Origin: Methanobrevibacter sp. | Lineage (GTDB): Archaea > Methanobacteriota > Methanobacteria > Methanobacteriales > Methanobacteriaceae | Direction of reading: 5' to 3' | Assembly: GCA_016291275.1 (NCBI GenBank) | Contig: JAEEWY010000022.1 | Coordinates: 1-13,094 of the forward strand | Length of the DNA: 13,094 nt | Shown here: piece after piece, positions 6,260-12,494 of the stretch | Layout: every line of letters begins with the position of its first letter | Position numbering within the stretch: the stretch's first letter is position 1 | Made by a program: the position numbers and the translations under genes | Notes under the pieces: model-generated | The model's database searches: none | What the model was told of the DNA's origin: nothing | Seen by the model: only the letters and a program-made list of their open reading frames with translations

Positions 6260-7624
6260 TTAATAAACATCCTTTTTCATGACTTCCCTTAATACTGCAG
6301 TTGCATAGGAACCCTTGTCAATGGAAAACTCGCACATTACACCATCTTCCACAGCTTTAGCACTTGCATCCCATACCTGAAATCTCATAGCTCTTCTCAA
6401 GCCATGGCTTCCTAAACGAGGCATTTTTGGAACTTCAAAATCAGCTTTAGTTAGTCCATAACTGTCTAAAATAGCCTCTTCCATCTTACCTACTTCTCCA
6501 CCTGCAAATGGAACTTTTGTACCATACAATGGACAGGTCTGGTTTATTTCAAAGGAGGATACCATTTCCTGAAACTCTTCATTGGTCTTATCCCTTACGA
6601 TACGTTCCTCCTTATCGATTACTATATCTCCTTCAATGTATTTGTCCATTCCCATAGCAACCCTTTCACTTACTGCAGCATTGAATAAAAATGATTGGTA
6701 AGCATGAACAAACATTCTTTGAAGCGGCTTTGGAAGTGCATGAATTGCATTCTTATAAGCCTTATCAGATAATTCCACTTGAGATTTATCCACCTCTTCA
6801 GGTTCGATTCCTTCCTTTTCGGCAATCTTTCTGATAACTCTTTTTTCCTCTTTAATGAGGACCTTAAGCATCATCTTTTCATAACGCATCCCAGGATGCA
6901 TTAATTCCAAGGACTTTTCCCATTCACCATCATCATAAGCTTGACGAGCTGCTCTTGCTTCTTCACCTTCTTCTGGAGAAGGATTACCAATATATCTTCT
7001 TACAGCTTCCTTTAAGTCATTTTGAATGAGAGCCTCACCAACCAAATGAGTGTTGGTTCTTGGCTTTCCAAATCTTTGCCAACCGAAGTAATTAGGAACA
7101 CCTGTCTTCTCAAGTGTCTTTAAAATGGCATCCGCTCTTTTAGCCGCATCTTCAATAGCTAATCTTCTTTCTTCAGCATCTTCTAAATCCATTCCATCAA
7201 TATCTTTAACCAATATTCTGAACTTATTTCCTTTAAGCTGACCCATTCTTAACTTTTTTCTTCCTCTTACAACCTTTAGGAATTCAGTGTTGTGAATGGT
7301 TCCTTCCAATGCCTTGACTTGATTGAACTGCTCTTCAGAATCCATATTAGCTATGCAGATCCATTGGCGGGTAATGGCTTTCTTGTCCTTCATTCCTGCA
7401 AAACCCATTCTTTTTCTGTCAATATGAAGGTCTCTTGCAATATCAAGCAAAACATCAAGAGTTGTTCTTCCCAATTTCTCAATCCAAATGTAAATGTTTG
7501 GACCTTCTCCATCTGGAATCACTTCAGGGATTTCCTCAACATAAAAGTCTTCCCATCTGTTTCTTATTGTTCCACCGATACCTTCTTCCTTTGTTACGTA
7601 AGTGTTTGCATTAAGCATAGCCAT
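6260..7624 (-). CDS. truD: tRNA pseudouridine synthase D (TruD)
   Basis: A 454-residue TruD/Pus7-family enzyme, which turns U13 of tRNAs into pseudouridine (some archaeal members also act on U35 of tRNA-Tyr). Seen: the catalytic aspartate Asp80 in FAGMKDKKAITRQW, NYFGWQRFG (178-186), the long family-specific TRUD insertion between roughly 200 and 370, and the C-terminal GLRRAMRF motif. Length is normal for archaeal TruD. Two starts compete. Met1 (7624) has GAGGA only one base away, whereas Met3 (7618) has GAGG at a perfect seven-base spacing, favouring a 452-residue protein. However, a TATA-like TTTATATTTATC at 7641-7652 would start transcription near 7622, fitting leaderless use of Met1. The gene lies directly downstream of a tRNA-Arg gene on the same strand. 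Confidence 0.97.
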   Translation of the reverse strand: MAMLNANTYVTKEEGIGGTIRNRWEDFYVEEIPEVIPDGEGPNIYIWIEKLGRTTLDVLLDIARDLHIDRKRMGFAGMKDKKAITRQWICIANMDSEEQFNQVKALEGTIHNTEFLKVVRGRKKLRMGQLKGNKFRILVKDIDGMDLEDAEERRLAIEDAAKRADAILKTLEKTGVPNYFGWQRFGKPRTNTHLVGEALIQNDLKEAVRRYIGNPSPEEGEEARAARQAYDDGEWEKSLELMHPGMRYEKMMLKVLIKEEKRVIRKIAEKEGIEPEEVDKSQVELSDKAYKNAIHALPKPLQRMFVHAYQSFLFNAAVSERVAMGMDKYIEGDIVIDKEERIVRDKTNEEFQEMVSSFEINQTCPLYGTKVPFAGGEVGKMEEAILDSYGLTKADFEVPKMPRLGSHGLRRAMRFQVWDASAKAVEDGVMCEFSIDKGSYATAVLREVMKKDVY

Positions 7625-7660
7625 TCCTCTTGAATAAAATGATAAATATAAATTAATGAT

Positions 7661-7696
7661 TTATTAATTCCTTAAAAGATTATTAATTCCTTAAAA
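7661..7696. repeat. 17-bp direct repeat upstream of truD
   Basis: TTATTAATTCCTTAAAA occurs at 7661-7677 and again at 7680-7696, with a 19-bp period (about two helical turns). It lies between the tRNA-Arg terminator and the truD TATA-like box, where an upstream regulatory site would be expected. Confidence 0.55.
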
Positions 7697-7720
7697 AAGT
7701 TAAAATCAGTCATTAAATAT

Positions 7721-7726
7721 AAAAAA
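7721..7726 (-). terminator. T6 terminator of tRNA-Arg
   Basis: Six consecutive T on the minus strand follow directly after the tRNA discriminator base, a typical archaeal oligo-T terminator. Confidence 0.6.
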
Positions 7727-7800
7727 TGCCCTGGCCGGGATTTGAACCCGGGGAATGGGATCCGCAGTCCCACGTGTTATCCAAGCTACACCACCAGGGC
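7727..7800 (-). tRNA. tRNA-Arg (anticodon GCG)
   Basis: A complete 74-nt cloverleaf read on the minus strand. The acceptor arm GCCCTGG pairs with CCAGGGC; the D stem GTGT pairs with ACAC, with A14, G15, GG and A21 in place. The anticodon stem TGGGA/TCCCA encloses CTGCGGA, giving anticodon GCG for CGC and CGU codons. The T arm is CCGGG-TTCAAAT-CCCGG. The discriminator is A at 7727. CCA is not encoded, so it must be added by CCA transferase. Position 13 is U, the base TruD modifies. There is no intron. Confidence 0.96.
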
Positions 7801-7819
7801 AGGAACAAATGAAAAATAG

Positions 7820-7829
7820 TTTAAATATG
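7820..7829 (-). promoter_or_regulatory. TATA box of tRNA-Arg
   Basis: CATATTTAAA on the minus strand lies 20-29 bases upstream of the mature tRNA 5' end, the expected place for an archaeal tRNA promoter. Confidence 0.55.
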
Positions 7830-7939
7830 AAAAAGATTAATTCTCTTAACCTTTTAACTTATTATAATATGTTAATTCAAATATATAAATCTTAGGTAGA
7901 AGAAATTAAAGATTTGATAGAATTAATTGAGTGAATTGC

Positions 7940-8395
7940 TCAAAAGACATACAATTTATAGGAATAGTTTCCATAGTTCCTAATAGCTACATTAACTCTC
8001 CCTGAACTTGAATAATCTCCATTTGAAGATAATATCTCTCCATTCAACTGATTGGTTTCAACAAAGGAATAATGATACCTATCATCAAAATAAACCATAA
8101 AGAACTCATCCAAAATAGCTTTAACTTCCCTTCTTGAAGCGATTGAATTATTGTTTTCAGATAAGATATAAGTTATTCTCTCTAAGACAGTGTAATCCCT
8201 GCCATCCACTTTTGATGACATGATTTCCATAATGTCCTGGCTTGTCTTAAAATCATTTCTTTCTTCACTTAAACTTGGAATTTCAATATCAATCATCATA
8301 TTGAAAGCCATCAATACCATTAAAAGTATGAAAATGGAAAGCATTGCATCTGCCAAAGATACAAATCCCTTATTGTCCTTGATTAAATTAAACAT
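7940..8395 (-). CDS. Membrane-anchored protein with type IV pilin-like N-terminus
   Basis: A 151-residue protein I cannot assign to a named family. It has a short charged start (MFNLIKDNKG), one hydrophobic helix (about 12-34) and a soluble C-terminal domain ending in NYSYKLYVF. The segment KG-FVSLADAML fits a class III (prepilin) signal: cleavage would follow Gly10, leaving Phe at +1 and an acidic residue at +6 instead of the usual Glu at +5. Many archaeal pilin-like proteins have such GFxxSxDA starts. An alternative reading is a MotB/ExbD-like stator helix, which also begins with an Ala-Asp near the membrane edge. No prepilin peptidase, pilus ATPase or MotA/ExbB gene is in the window. A weak TGTGAT precedes the ATG, and the upstream region carries three 10-bp repeats. 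Confidence 0.7.
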   Translation of the reverse strand: MFNLIKDNKGFVSLADAMLSIFILLMVLMAFNMMIDIEIPSLSEERNDFKTSQDIMEIMSSKVDGRDYTVLERITYILSENNNSIASRREVKAILDEFFMVYFDDRYHYSFVETNQLNGEILSSNGDYSSSGRVNVAIRNYGNYSYKLYVF

Positions 8396-8410
8396 AAAAT
8401 CACATAAATT

Positions 8411-8440
8411 ATTGTAAAATATTGTAAAATATTGTAAAAT
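8411..8440. repeat. Three perfect 10-bp tandem repeats ATTGTAAAAT
   Basis: Three uninterrupted identical copies lie 15 bp upstream of the pilin-like gene. On the minus strand a TATA-like AAATATAATTT stands at its upstream edge, so the repeats would cover the start of transcription and the leader. The 10-bp period puts each copy on the same face of the helix. Confidence 0.65.
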
Positions 8441-8559
8441 TATATTTGATTTAATCTTATAAAAAGCTTTTTAAAGCATTAAAATGACTTTAATATTGAT
8501 TTAAGATTGAAATATTGATTTAAATTACAAAATAATGATTAAATTGAAAAATAAAAATA

Positions 8560-8650
8560 AAATAAAGAAAAATAGATAAAATAAATAAAATAAATAAAAT
8601 AATTAAAATAAATAAAATAATTAAAATAAAATTTAAAAAAAATAATAATT
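8560..8650. repeat. Low-complexity A/T spacer with AAATAAAATAATTAAAAT-type repeats
   Basis: Between the pilin-like gene and the methyltransferase lies a 268-bp spacer. Its part near 8560-8650 is a degenerate run of AAATAAAAT and AATTAAAAT units made almost only of A and T. No gene or structured RNA is evident in it. T-runs on the minus strand just after the methyltransferase stop probably terminate that gene. Confidence 0.5.
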
Positions 8651-8663
8651 AAAAATGTTTAAC

Positions 8664-9353
8664 TCATTTTATAGCAGTTATAGTCATCCATTGAACGAAT
8701 CTGTCTGAAAGTGAAAAGTGATCATAATCATCATCAATTGTAATTTCCTTTCCATCATATTTGATTGTCTCTTTTTTGGATTTTCCATCCCTTAAATATG
8801 CTTTTATCTCTTTATAATCATTATTTTCCAAAAATTGACATAAATCATTATCAGTATAAGCGGTCATGTCCATTAATCCTTCACATAATCTCATAAAGAA
8901 CCCCGCACCATTTGTTTCACAACCGATTAAAAACATGCCCCCTGGTTTAAGAACTCTTTTAACTTCACCGAATGATTTTTCAATATCTGGCCAGAAATAG
9001 ACAGTCTCAAAAGCAGTTACAATGTCAAAGGTATTGTCTTCAAAAGGCAAGCTTTGGACATTACCCTCTAAAACTTCTACACGACCTTGGATAATCAAAT
9101 CTTTATTTACTTCACGGGAAAGATTTACGCTTTCAATACTATAATCAACACCATAAACCTTCTTTGCGGTTTGAGCCATACGATTAATGTTCATCCCTCC
9201 ACCACAGCCTACATCCAATATAACGTCATCTGGAGAGATATTTAAATGTTTCAATCCCCATAGAGAAACGGGAGTGTGTTCCTTATTCATTGATTTCAGC
9301 TGAATATTACCTAATTTGCCTTGTGGATTTCCCATATTTTTAAAAAAGCCCAT
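8664..9353 (-). CDS. Class I SAM-dependent methyltransferase
   Basis: A 229-residue cytosolic methyltransferase with a Rossmann-like fold. The SAM-binding motif I is VILDVGCGGG (44-53), the acidic end of strand 2 is Asp70 in VYGVDYS, then GNVQSLPFEDNTFDIV (98-112) and the post-motif RVLKPGGMF (133-141) follow. These are typical of small-molecule (UbiE/type 11) methyltransferases. The N-terminal part (residues 1-40) and the C-terminal part with YDHFSLSDRFVQWMTITAIK probably bind the substrate, which is unknown. AGGTGT four to five bases upstream supports the start. Its promoter carries the same operator-plus-TATA layout as copZ, so a role in metal or metalloid handling is possible but only inferred. 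It stands alone, with A/T spacers on both sides. Confidence 0.9.
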   Translation of the reverse strand: MGFFKNMGNPQGKLGNIQLKSMNKEHTPVSLWGLKHLNISPDDVILDVGCGGGMNINRMAQTAKKVYGVDYSIESVNLSREVNKDLIIQGRVEVLEGNVQSLPFEDNTFDIVTAFETVYFWPDIEKSFGEVKRVLKPGGMFLIGCETNGAGFFMRLCEGLMDMTAYTDNDLCQFLENNDYKEIKAYLRDGKSKKETIKYDGKEITIDDDYDHFSLSDRFVQWMTITAIK

Positions 9354-9373
9354 ATTTACACCTATAAATTATA

Positions 9374-9415
9374 ATTTCTTAGTTTAGATTTCTTAGTTTA
9401 GATTTCTTAATTTGG
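9374..9415. repeat. Three 14-bp direct repeats in the methyltransferase leader
   Basis: ATTTCTTAGTTTAG is found at 9374-9387 and 9388-9401, and with two mismatches (ATTTCTTAATTTGG) at 9402-9415, without gaps. They lie between the predicted transcript start (near 9435) and the start codon, so would be part of the 5' UTR. Confidence 0.65.
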
Positions 9416-9456
9416 TATAGAAAATTTAACATCTAATTAAATATTTTAAATAATAG

Positions 9457-9482
9457 AATATAAAAGTTTTGGTATACCTAAA
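9457..9482 (-). promoter_or_regulatory. Methyltransferase promoter: second copy of the metal-type operator next to a TATA box
   Basis: TTTTGGTATACCTAAA at 9467-9482 on the plus strand differs by one base from the copZ operator at 1026-1041. On the minus strand it is followed by CTTTTATATT (9457-9466), a TATA box, exactly as at copZ. The flanks AAAG before and TAT after are also shared on the plus strand. Transcription would begin near 9435. Confidence 0.6.
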
Positions 9483-9604
9483 TATATTTGTGAATAAATA
9501 TCTTATGAAAGTTTAATAAAAATAGAATAATGAACATTTCACATGCAAAATAAAAAAAATAGGGGATATTTAGTTCTTAAGCTAAAGTTTTAAAAAAGTG
9601 ATTT

Positions 9605-9994
9605 TTAATCAGAAGAAAATCTCAATCCTTCTGATTCCATTAACTTGACATTTTTCTGAACTTCAGTTTTATACCATTGCCTTAGTTCCAGCTCTTCCTT
9701 ATCTAATGAGTCAGTGCCAAGGGTATCAAAGAATTTTATATTTCTCTCCATAATGCTTAAGTTATTAAGCCTATTTGGAGGCACTTTGAAAGGGTCCTCT
9801 TTATACAAAAGAATGATATAAATCACCATAGAACAGGATGCGTAATAAGAATCAGGATAATAATCAACAAATTTATCTACAACTGATTTCATGTTTTCCA
9901 AATTATTAGCTTCATATTCCAATTTAAAGTCTTTAGCTAAATCCAATTCATCATGCTTTTTAAAAATTCCCATAAAATTTTGAAGCAAACTCAT
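9605..9994 (-). CDS. Uncharacterised helical protein, 129 aa
   Basis: I do not recognise this gene. The product is predicted soluble and mainly helical: an amphipathic start (MSLLQNFMGIFKKHDEL), a helix pair (about 21-65, KLEYEANNLENMKSVVDKFVD and a more hydrophobic CSMVIYIILLY), then a charged stretch ending in SEGLRFSSD. The helix-turn-helix pairs and tyrosine pattern faintly recall TPR-like repeats, but no consensus repeat is clear. There is one cysteine (residue 54). GGCG lies before the ATG as a weak ribosome binding site. The gene lies 84 bp downstream of the split-barrel protein on the same strand, and is followed by T-runs. Confidence 0.75.
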   Translation of the reverse strand: MSLLQNFMGIFKKHDELDLAKDFKLEYEANNLENMKSVVDKFVDYYPDSYYASCSMVIYIILLYKEDPFKVPPNRLNNLSIMERNIKFFDTLGTDSLDKEELELRQWYKTEVQKNVKLMESEGLRFSSD

Positions 9995-10078
9995 AAATAC
10001 ACGCCTTTTACTTAAAAAATATTAAAAATAGATAAAATAAAGAAAATAGAAAATAAAAAAATAAAAAGTTAATTTGAA

Positions 10079-10489
10079 TTAGAAATTATAGGATTCATTG
10101 ATTTTACCAGTTACATCACGGATTTCCGCAGTAGCTTCTTCCAAGTGGAAAATAGCCATTTTAAAACCGGTTTCATCATTATAGATTCCTTGCAAGAACT
10201 CATTTCCTGCAACTATAGCATCTGCCATATCATAAGTTTCTTCAAATACTGCTTTTCCATAGTATCTTAGGAAATCGGTCTCTACAAGAGCTACAATTTC
10301 TACATAAGGGTTTGCTTCCATTTGTTTGTAGACATCCTTATGATTTCCTACACCAAAGTAAAGCTTACCATCTTTTAGAAGATGGAAACCTAAAGGCCTG
10401 TTTTTTGGTTTGTCTCCATCAACAGTTGCTAAGAAAAATACTCCTGCTTCATTCATGAATTCATCTATTCTTTCTGCACCTTCTGCCAT
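10079..10489 (-). CDS. Pyridoxamine 5'-phosphate oxidase-like split-barrel flavin (FMN/F420) binding protein
   Basis: A 136-residue split beta-barrel protein of the PNPOx-like superfamily. VFFLATVDGDKPKNRPLGF (17-35) and KLYFGVGNHKDVYKQMEANPYVEI (42-65) are the strand-turn segments that hold the flavin phosphate in these proteins, followed by the RYYGKAVFEE strand (75-84). Members bind FMN, F420 or heme and include oxidoreductases and nitroimidazole-type reductases; short ones like this usually form dimers. True PNPOx activity is unlikely given the short length. The start is well supported by AGGTGAT (10494-10500), four bases before the ATG. Its position downstream of the AIR-synthase-related gene with a 92-bp gap suggests, but does not show, co-transcription. 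The substrate is unknown. Confidence 0.85.
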   Translation of the reverse strand: MAEGAERIDEFMNEAGVFFLATVDGDKPKNRPLGFHLLKDGKLYFGVGNHKDVYKQMEANPYVEIVALVETDFLRYYGKAVFEETYDMADAIVAGNEFLQGIYNDETGFKMAIFHLEEATAEIRDVTGKINESYNF

Positions 10490-10581
10490 TTATATCACCT
10501 GTTTAATTTTAAAAGAATAAAAATCTATAAAATAAAAAAATTGAATAAAAAAATATTAAAAACCTTATATTTAGAAATCAA

Positions 10582-11955
10582 TTATTTATTGTTTGATAAA
10601 ATATAATCAATAACCCTTTCTTTTTTCTTGATGGAATTATCTGCTGCCTTTTGGACCTTCTCCTTCATGATTTCAAAGTCTTCAGGAGTTGTATCCCCAA
10701 CCAATTTCTTGATTTTAGTGTATGCAGCTTCTCTAAATAATGGAACCAAAGTTTCTTCTGTTCCATCTTCCTTAAGAAGGATAGGGGACCCCTTATTGTT
10801 TACCTCACCGATTTCAGTAATGTAAACACCTACATCAGAAACTACCTTTTTAACATCTTCAGCAATTTCTGGAGGAACAACAAGCATGAGAGAGTCTGTG
10901 GAAACACCAAGAGGATCAATATCCAAATCTTCAAGCATGTTCAATACATTTGGTGCTACAGTTGACTTGATCTTGTCATGATAGAACTCCAATCCTACAC
11001 CAGTTGTTTCACAAATCTCATGAGCATCTCCTCTAAGACCACCATTGGTTACATCAGTCATTGCATGAACATCCTTTACTAAATCTGCTGCAAACAATGC
11101 TTTAGATGCCTTTACGAAACTGATGTTCATTGTATCCCATACAACATCAAAGTAACCGTTATAAAGTGCGGTTGTAGTGATTGTTCCACCACCTGCACCT
11201 TCAGTCATAAGAATGATATCTCCTTCAGTTGCTCCTTTTCTTGCAGTTGGAGGATACTGTGAAACACCTACACTTCCTACACAGCTTACAAGCCTGTCAC
11301 CAAGGACCATATCTCCACCTACACGCAAGGTACTTCCAGCTACAAGAGGAACATCAATAAGCTCAGATACAGTGCAAACACCTGCAGTATAGTCAAATAA
11401 TTTGCCGATATCACCATCATCTGCAAGATGAAGATCGCTTAGAATAGCTACTGGATCTGCTCCCATTACACAGACATCCCTTAAAGTAGCTCTTGTTACA
11501 TGGAAACCACCTAAAAATGGATATTCACTGAGTCTTGAATGAATTCCATCAACTGCAGTGGTTATGTAAACATCATCTCCCGGAGCAGGAACCTTAACCA
11601 CTCCTCCATCATCCTGAGCATTAGGGTCAACTACAGATTGGACATTTGTACTTTTGACAATCTGAGCAATCTTCCTATGTACAAAGAAGTCTCCTGCACC
11701 ACGGGAACCTACACCCATCTTTCCCATGCCGACATTTGCCTTTGGCACAGTGATGATGTCCTTTAAGAACTCATCTTCAGTATTGTTAAGCTCCATTGTG
11801 GTTTTGACTTCATCAATGACACTTTCAGCCATTAATAATGAATGTTCATCTGAAATGTCCTTAAATTCCTTTATTCTTTCTGCAAGGATAGACTTAAGCT
11901 CTTCTTCATCTTCGCCTTTAGTAAGTCTTCCTCTTACAAAACCTTCTATATCCAT
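10582..11955 (-). CDS. AIR synthase-related protein (PurM/HypE/SelD-type ATP-binding fold)
   Basis: A 457-residue protein of the PurM superfamily, whose members use ATP to activate amides, carbamoyl groups or selenide. An N-terminal helical extension (1-100), absent from ordinary PurM or HypE, precedes the ATPase core. The PurM N-terminal domain (about 115-235) shows PAPGDDVYITTAVDGIHS (124-140), with aspartates expected to bind Mg-ATP, and RATLRDVCVMGADPVAILSDL (155-175). The C-terminal domain (about 245-395) has TEGAGGG and the signature MTDVTNGGLRGDAHEI (299-314). The end (about 400-457) is helical and lysine-rich. Related long forms occur in methanogens as AIR-synthase-related proteins without an assigned reaction. 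It is not PurM itself, and shares a minus-strand neighbourhood with a ferredoxin and a GGGtGRT protein. GGTG (11961-11964) precedes the ATG by five bases. Confidence 0.88.
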   Translation of the reverse strand: MDIEGFVRGRLTKGEDEEELKSILAERIKEFKDISDEHSLLMAESVIDEVKTTMELNNTEDEFLKDIITVPKANVGMGKMGVGSRGAGDFFVHRKIAQIVKSTNVQSVVDPNAQDDGGVVKVPAPGDDVYITTAVDGIHSRLSEYPFLGGFHVTRATLRDVCVMGADPVAILSDLHLADDGDIGKLFDYTAGVCTVSELIDVPLVAGSTLRVGGDMVLGDRLVSCVGSVGVSQYPPTARKGATEGDIILMTEGAGGGTITTTALYNGYFDVVWDTMNISFVKASKALFAADLVKDVHAMTDVTNGGLRGDAHEICETTGVGLEFYHDKIKSTVAPNVLNMLEDLDIDPLGVSTDSLMLVVPPEIAEDVKKVVSDVGVYITEIGEVNNKGSPILLKEDGTEETLVPLFREAAYTKIKKLVGDTTPEDFEIMKEKVQKAADNSIKKKERVIDYILSNNK

Positions 11956-12013
11956 GTTTACACCATTTAAATAAAATATTAATTTAAAACAATTTTAAAA
12001 AATATGATTATAA

Positions 12014-12271
12014 TTATGATTTGAAATTAACAAAATTTATACAATGATTCGGACAAGCTGCAACACATACCTTACAGTCTCTGCAAATGTAATCTTCCTT
12101 TAGAGATGATTTGCCATCTACAATAAGAAAACTGTTGTTTGGACAGACTGATACGCATCTTTGGCAAGCTTTACAGTTTTCTCTATTGATTTCAATATGA
12201 GATTCTGCTAAATCTTTTTCCTTCTTTTTTTCTTCAACATTATCTTTCTTAAAAAATGAAAATAATCCCAT
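12014..12271 (-). CDS. 2[4Fe-4S] ferredoxin-type protein
   Basis: An 85-residue iron-sulfur electron carrier. Two CxxCxxCxxxCP motifs are plain: Cys33, 36, 39, 43 and Cys63, 66, 69, 73, enough for two [4Fe-4S] clusters; a further Cys77 lies just after the second motif. An N-terminal extension of about 28 residues starts with hydrophobic GLFSFF and continues as a highly charged KKDNVEEKKKEKD stretch, so this is not a minimal ferredoxin and may dock to a partner. It lies 58 bp upstream of the AIR-synthase-related gene and 218 bp downstream of the GGGtGRT gene. The Shine-Dalgarno is weak (AAGTAAG). An A/T inverted repeat (12292-12313) lies in its upstream region. Confidence 0.93.
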   Translation of the reverse strand: MGLFSFFKKDNVEEKKKEKDLAESHIEINRENCKACQRCVSVCPNNSFLIVDGKSSLKEDYICRDCKVCVAACPNHCINFVNFKS

Positions 12272-12291
12272 GAACTTACTTTATTAAAACA

Positions 12292-12313
12292 AATTAATAA
12301 GTTTTTATTAATT
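12292..12313. repeat. A/T inverted repeat upstream of the ferredoxin gene
   Basis: AATTAATAA (12292-12300) and TTATTAATT (12305-12313) are perfect complements separated by GTTT, about 20 bp before the ferredoxin start. It could be an operator or a weak leader hairpin. In such AT-rich DNA a chance origin is quite possible. Confidence 0.35.
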
Positions 12314-12420
12314 AAGTTAAAAAAAAATGCAAAAAGAAGAAAATAAAATATTGAGATAAAAAAAGGGTGAGAATAAGAAAAAAATAAAATTTAAGATAAA
12401 AAAGACCCCCAGATAAAGAA

Positions 12421-12494
12421 AAAAGTAAAATAAATGTGAAATAAAAAAAAGAAAAAATAATAAAAATAATAGTTTAAATATCACTTAAACTATT
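12421..12494 (-). terminator. Hairpin plus T-rich tail at the end of the GGGtGRT gene
   Basis: AATAGTTTAA (12468-12477) and TTAAACTATT (12485-12494) form a perfect 10-bp stem with a 7-nt loop. On the minus strand the stem includes the stop codon TAG (12490-12492), and a long T-rich stretch with T6 and T8 runs follows. This suggests the GGGtGRT transcript ends before the ferredoxin gene. Confidence 0.55.

Noticed and set aside
7292..7633. 113-residue plus-strand reading frame
   Set aside because: Antisense to the 5' part of truD, whose motifs are unmistakable; Cys/Ser/Phe-rich composition is typical of a complement strand.
8575..8640. Possible CRISPR-like or satellite array in the A/T repeats
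   Set aside because: Units are short, degenerate and made almost only of A and T; there are no unique spacers of constant length and no cas genes.
10582..11955. SelD (selenophosphate synthetase) or HypE identity for the PurM-fold gene
   Set aside because: The N-terminal Cys/Sec loop of SelD and the C-terminal cysteine of HypE are not present, and the 100-residue N-terminal extension fits neither.
11177..11974. Several plus-strand frames of 70-80 residues
   Set aside because: All are complementary to the AIR-synthase-related gene, with Ser/Pro-rich sequence and no promoter or ribosome binding site.
12292..12313. Riboswitch or structured RNA before the ferredoxin gene
   Set aside because: Only a short A/T inverted repeat is seen; there are no G/C-containing helices or conserved aptamer sequences.
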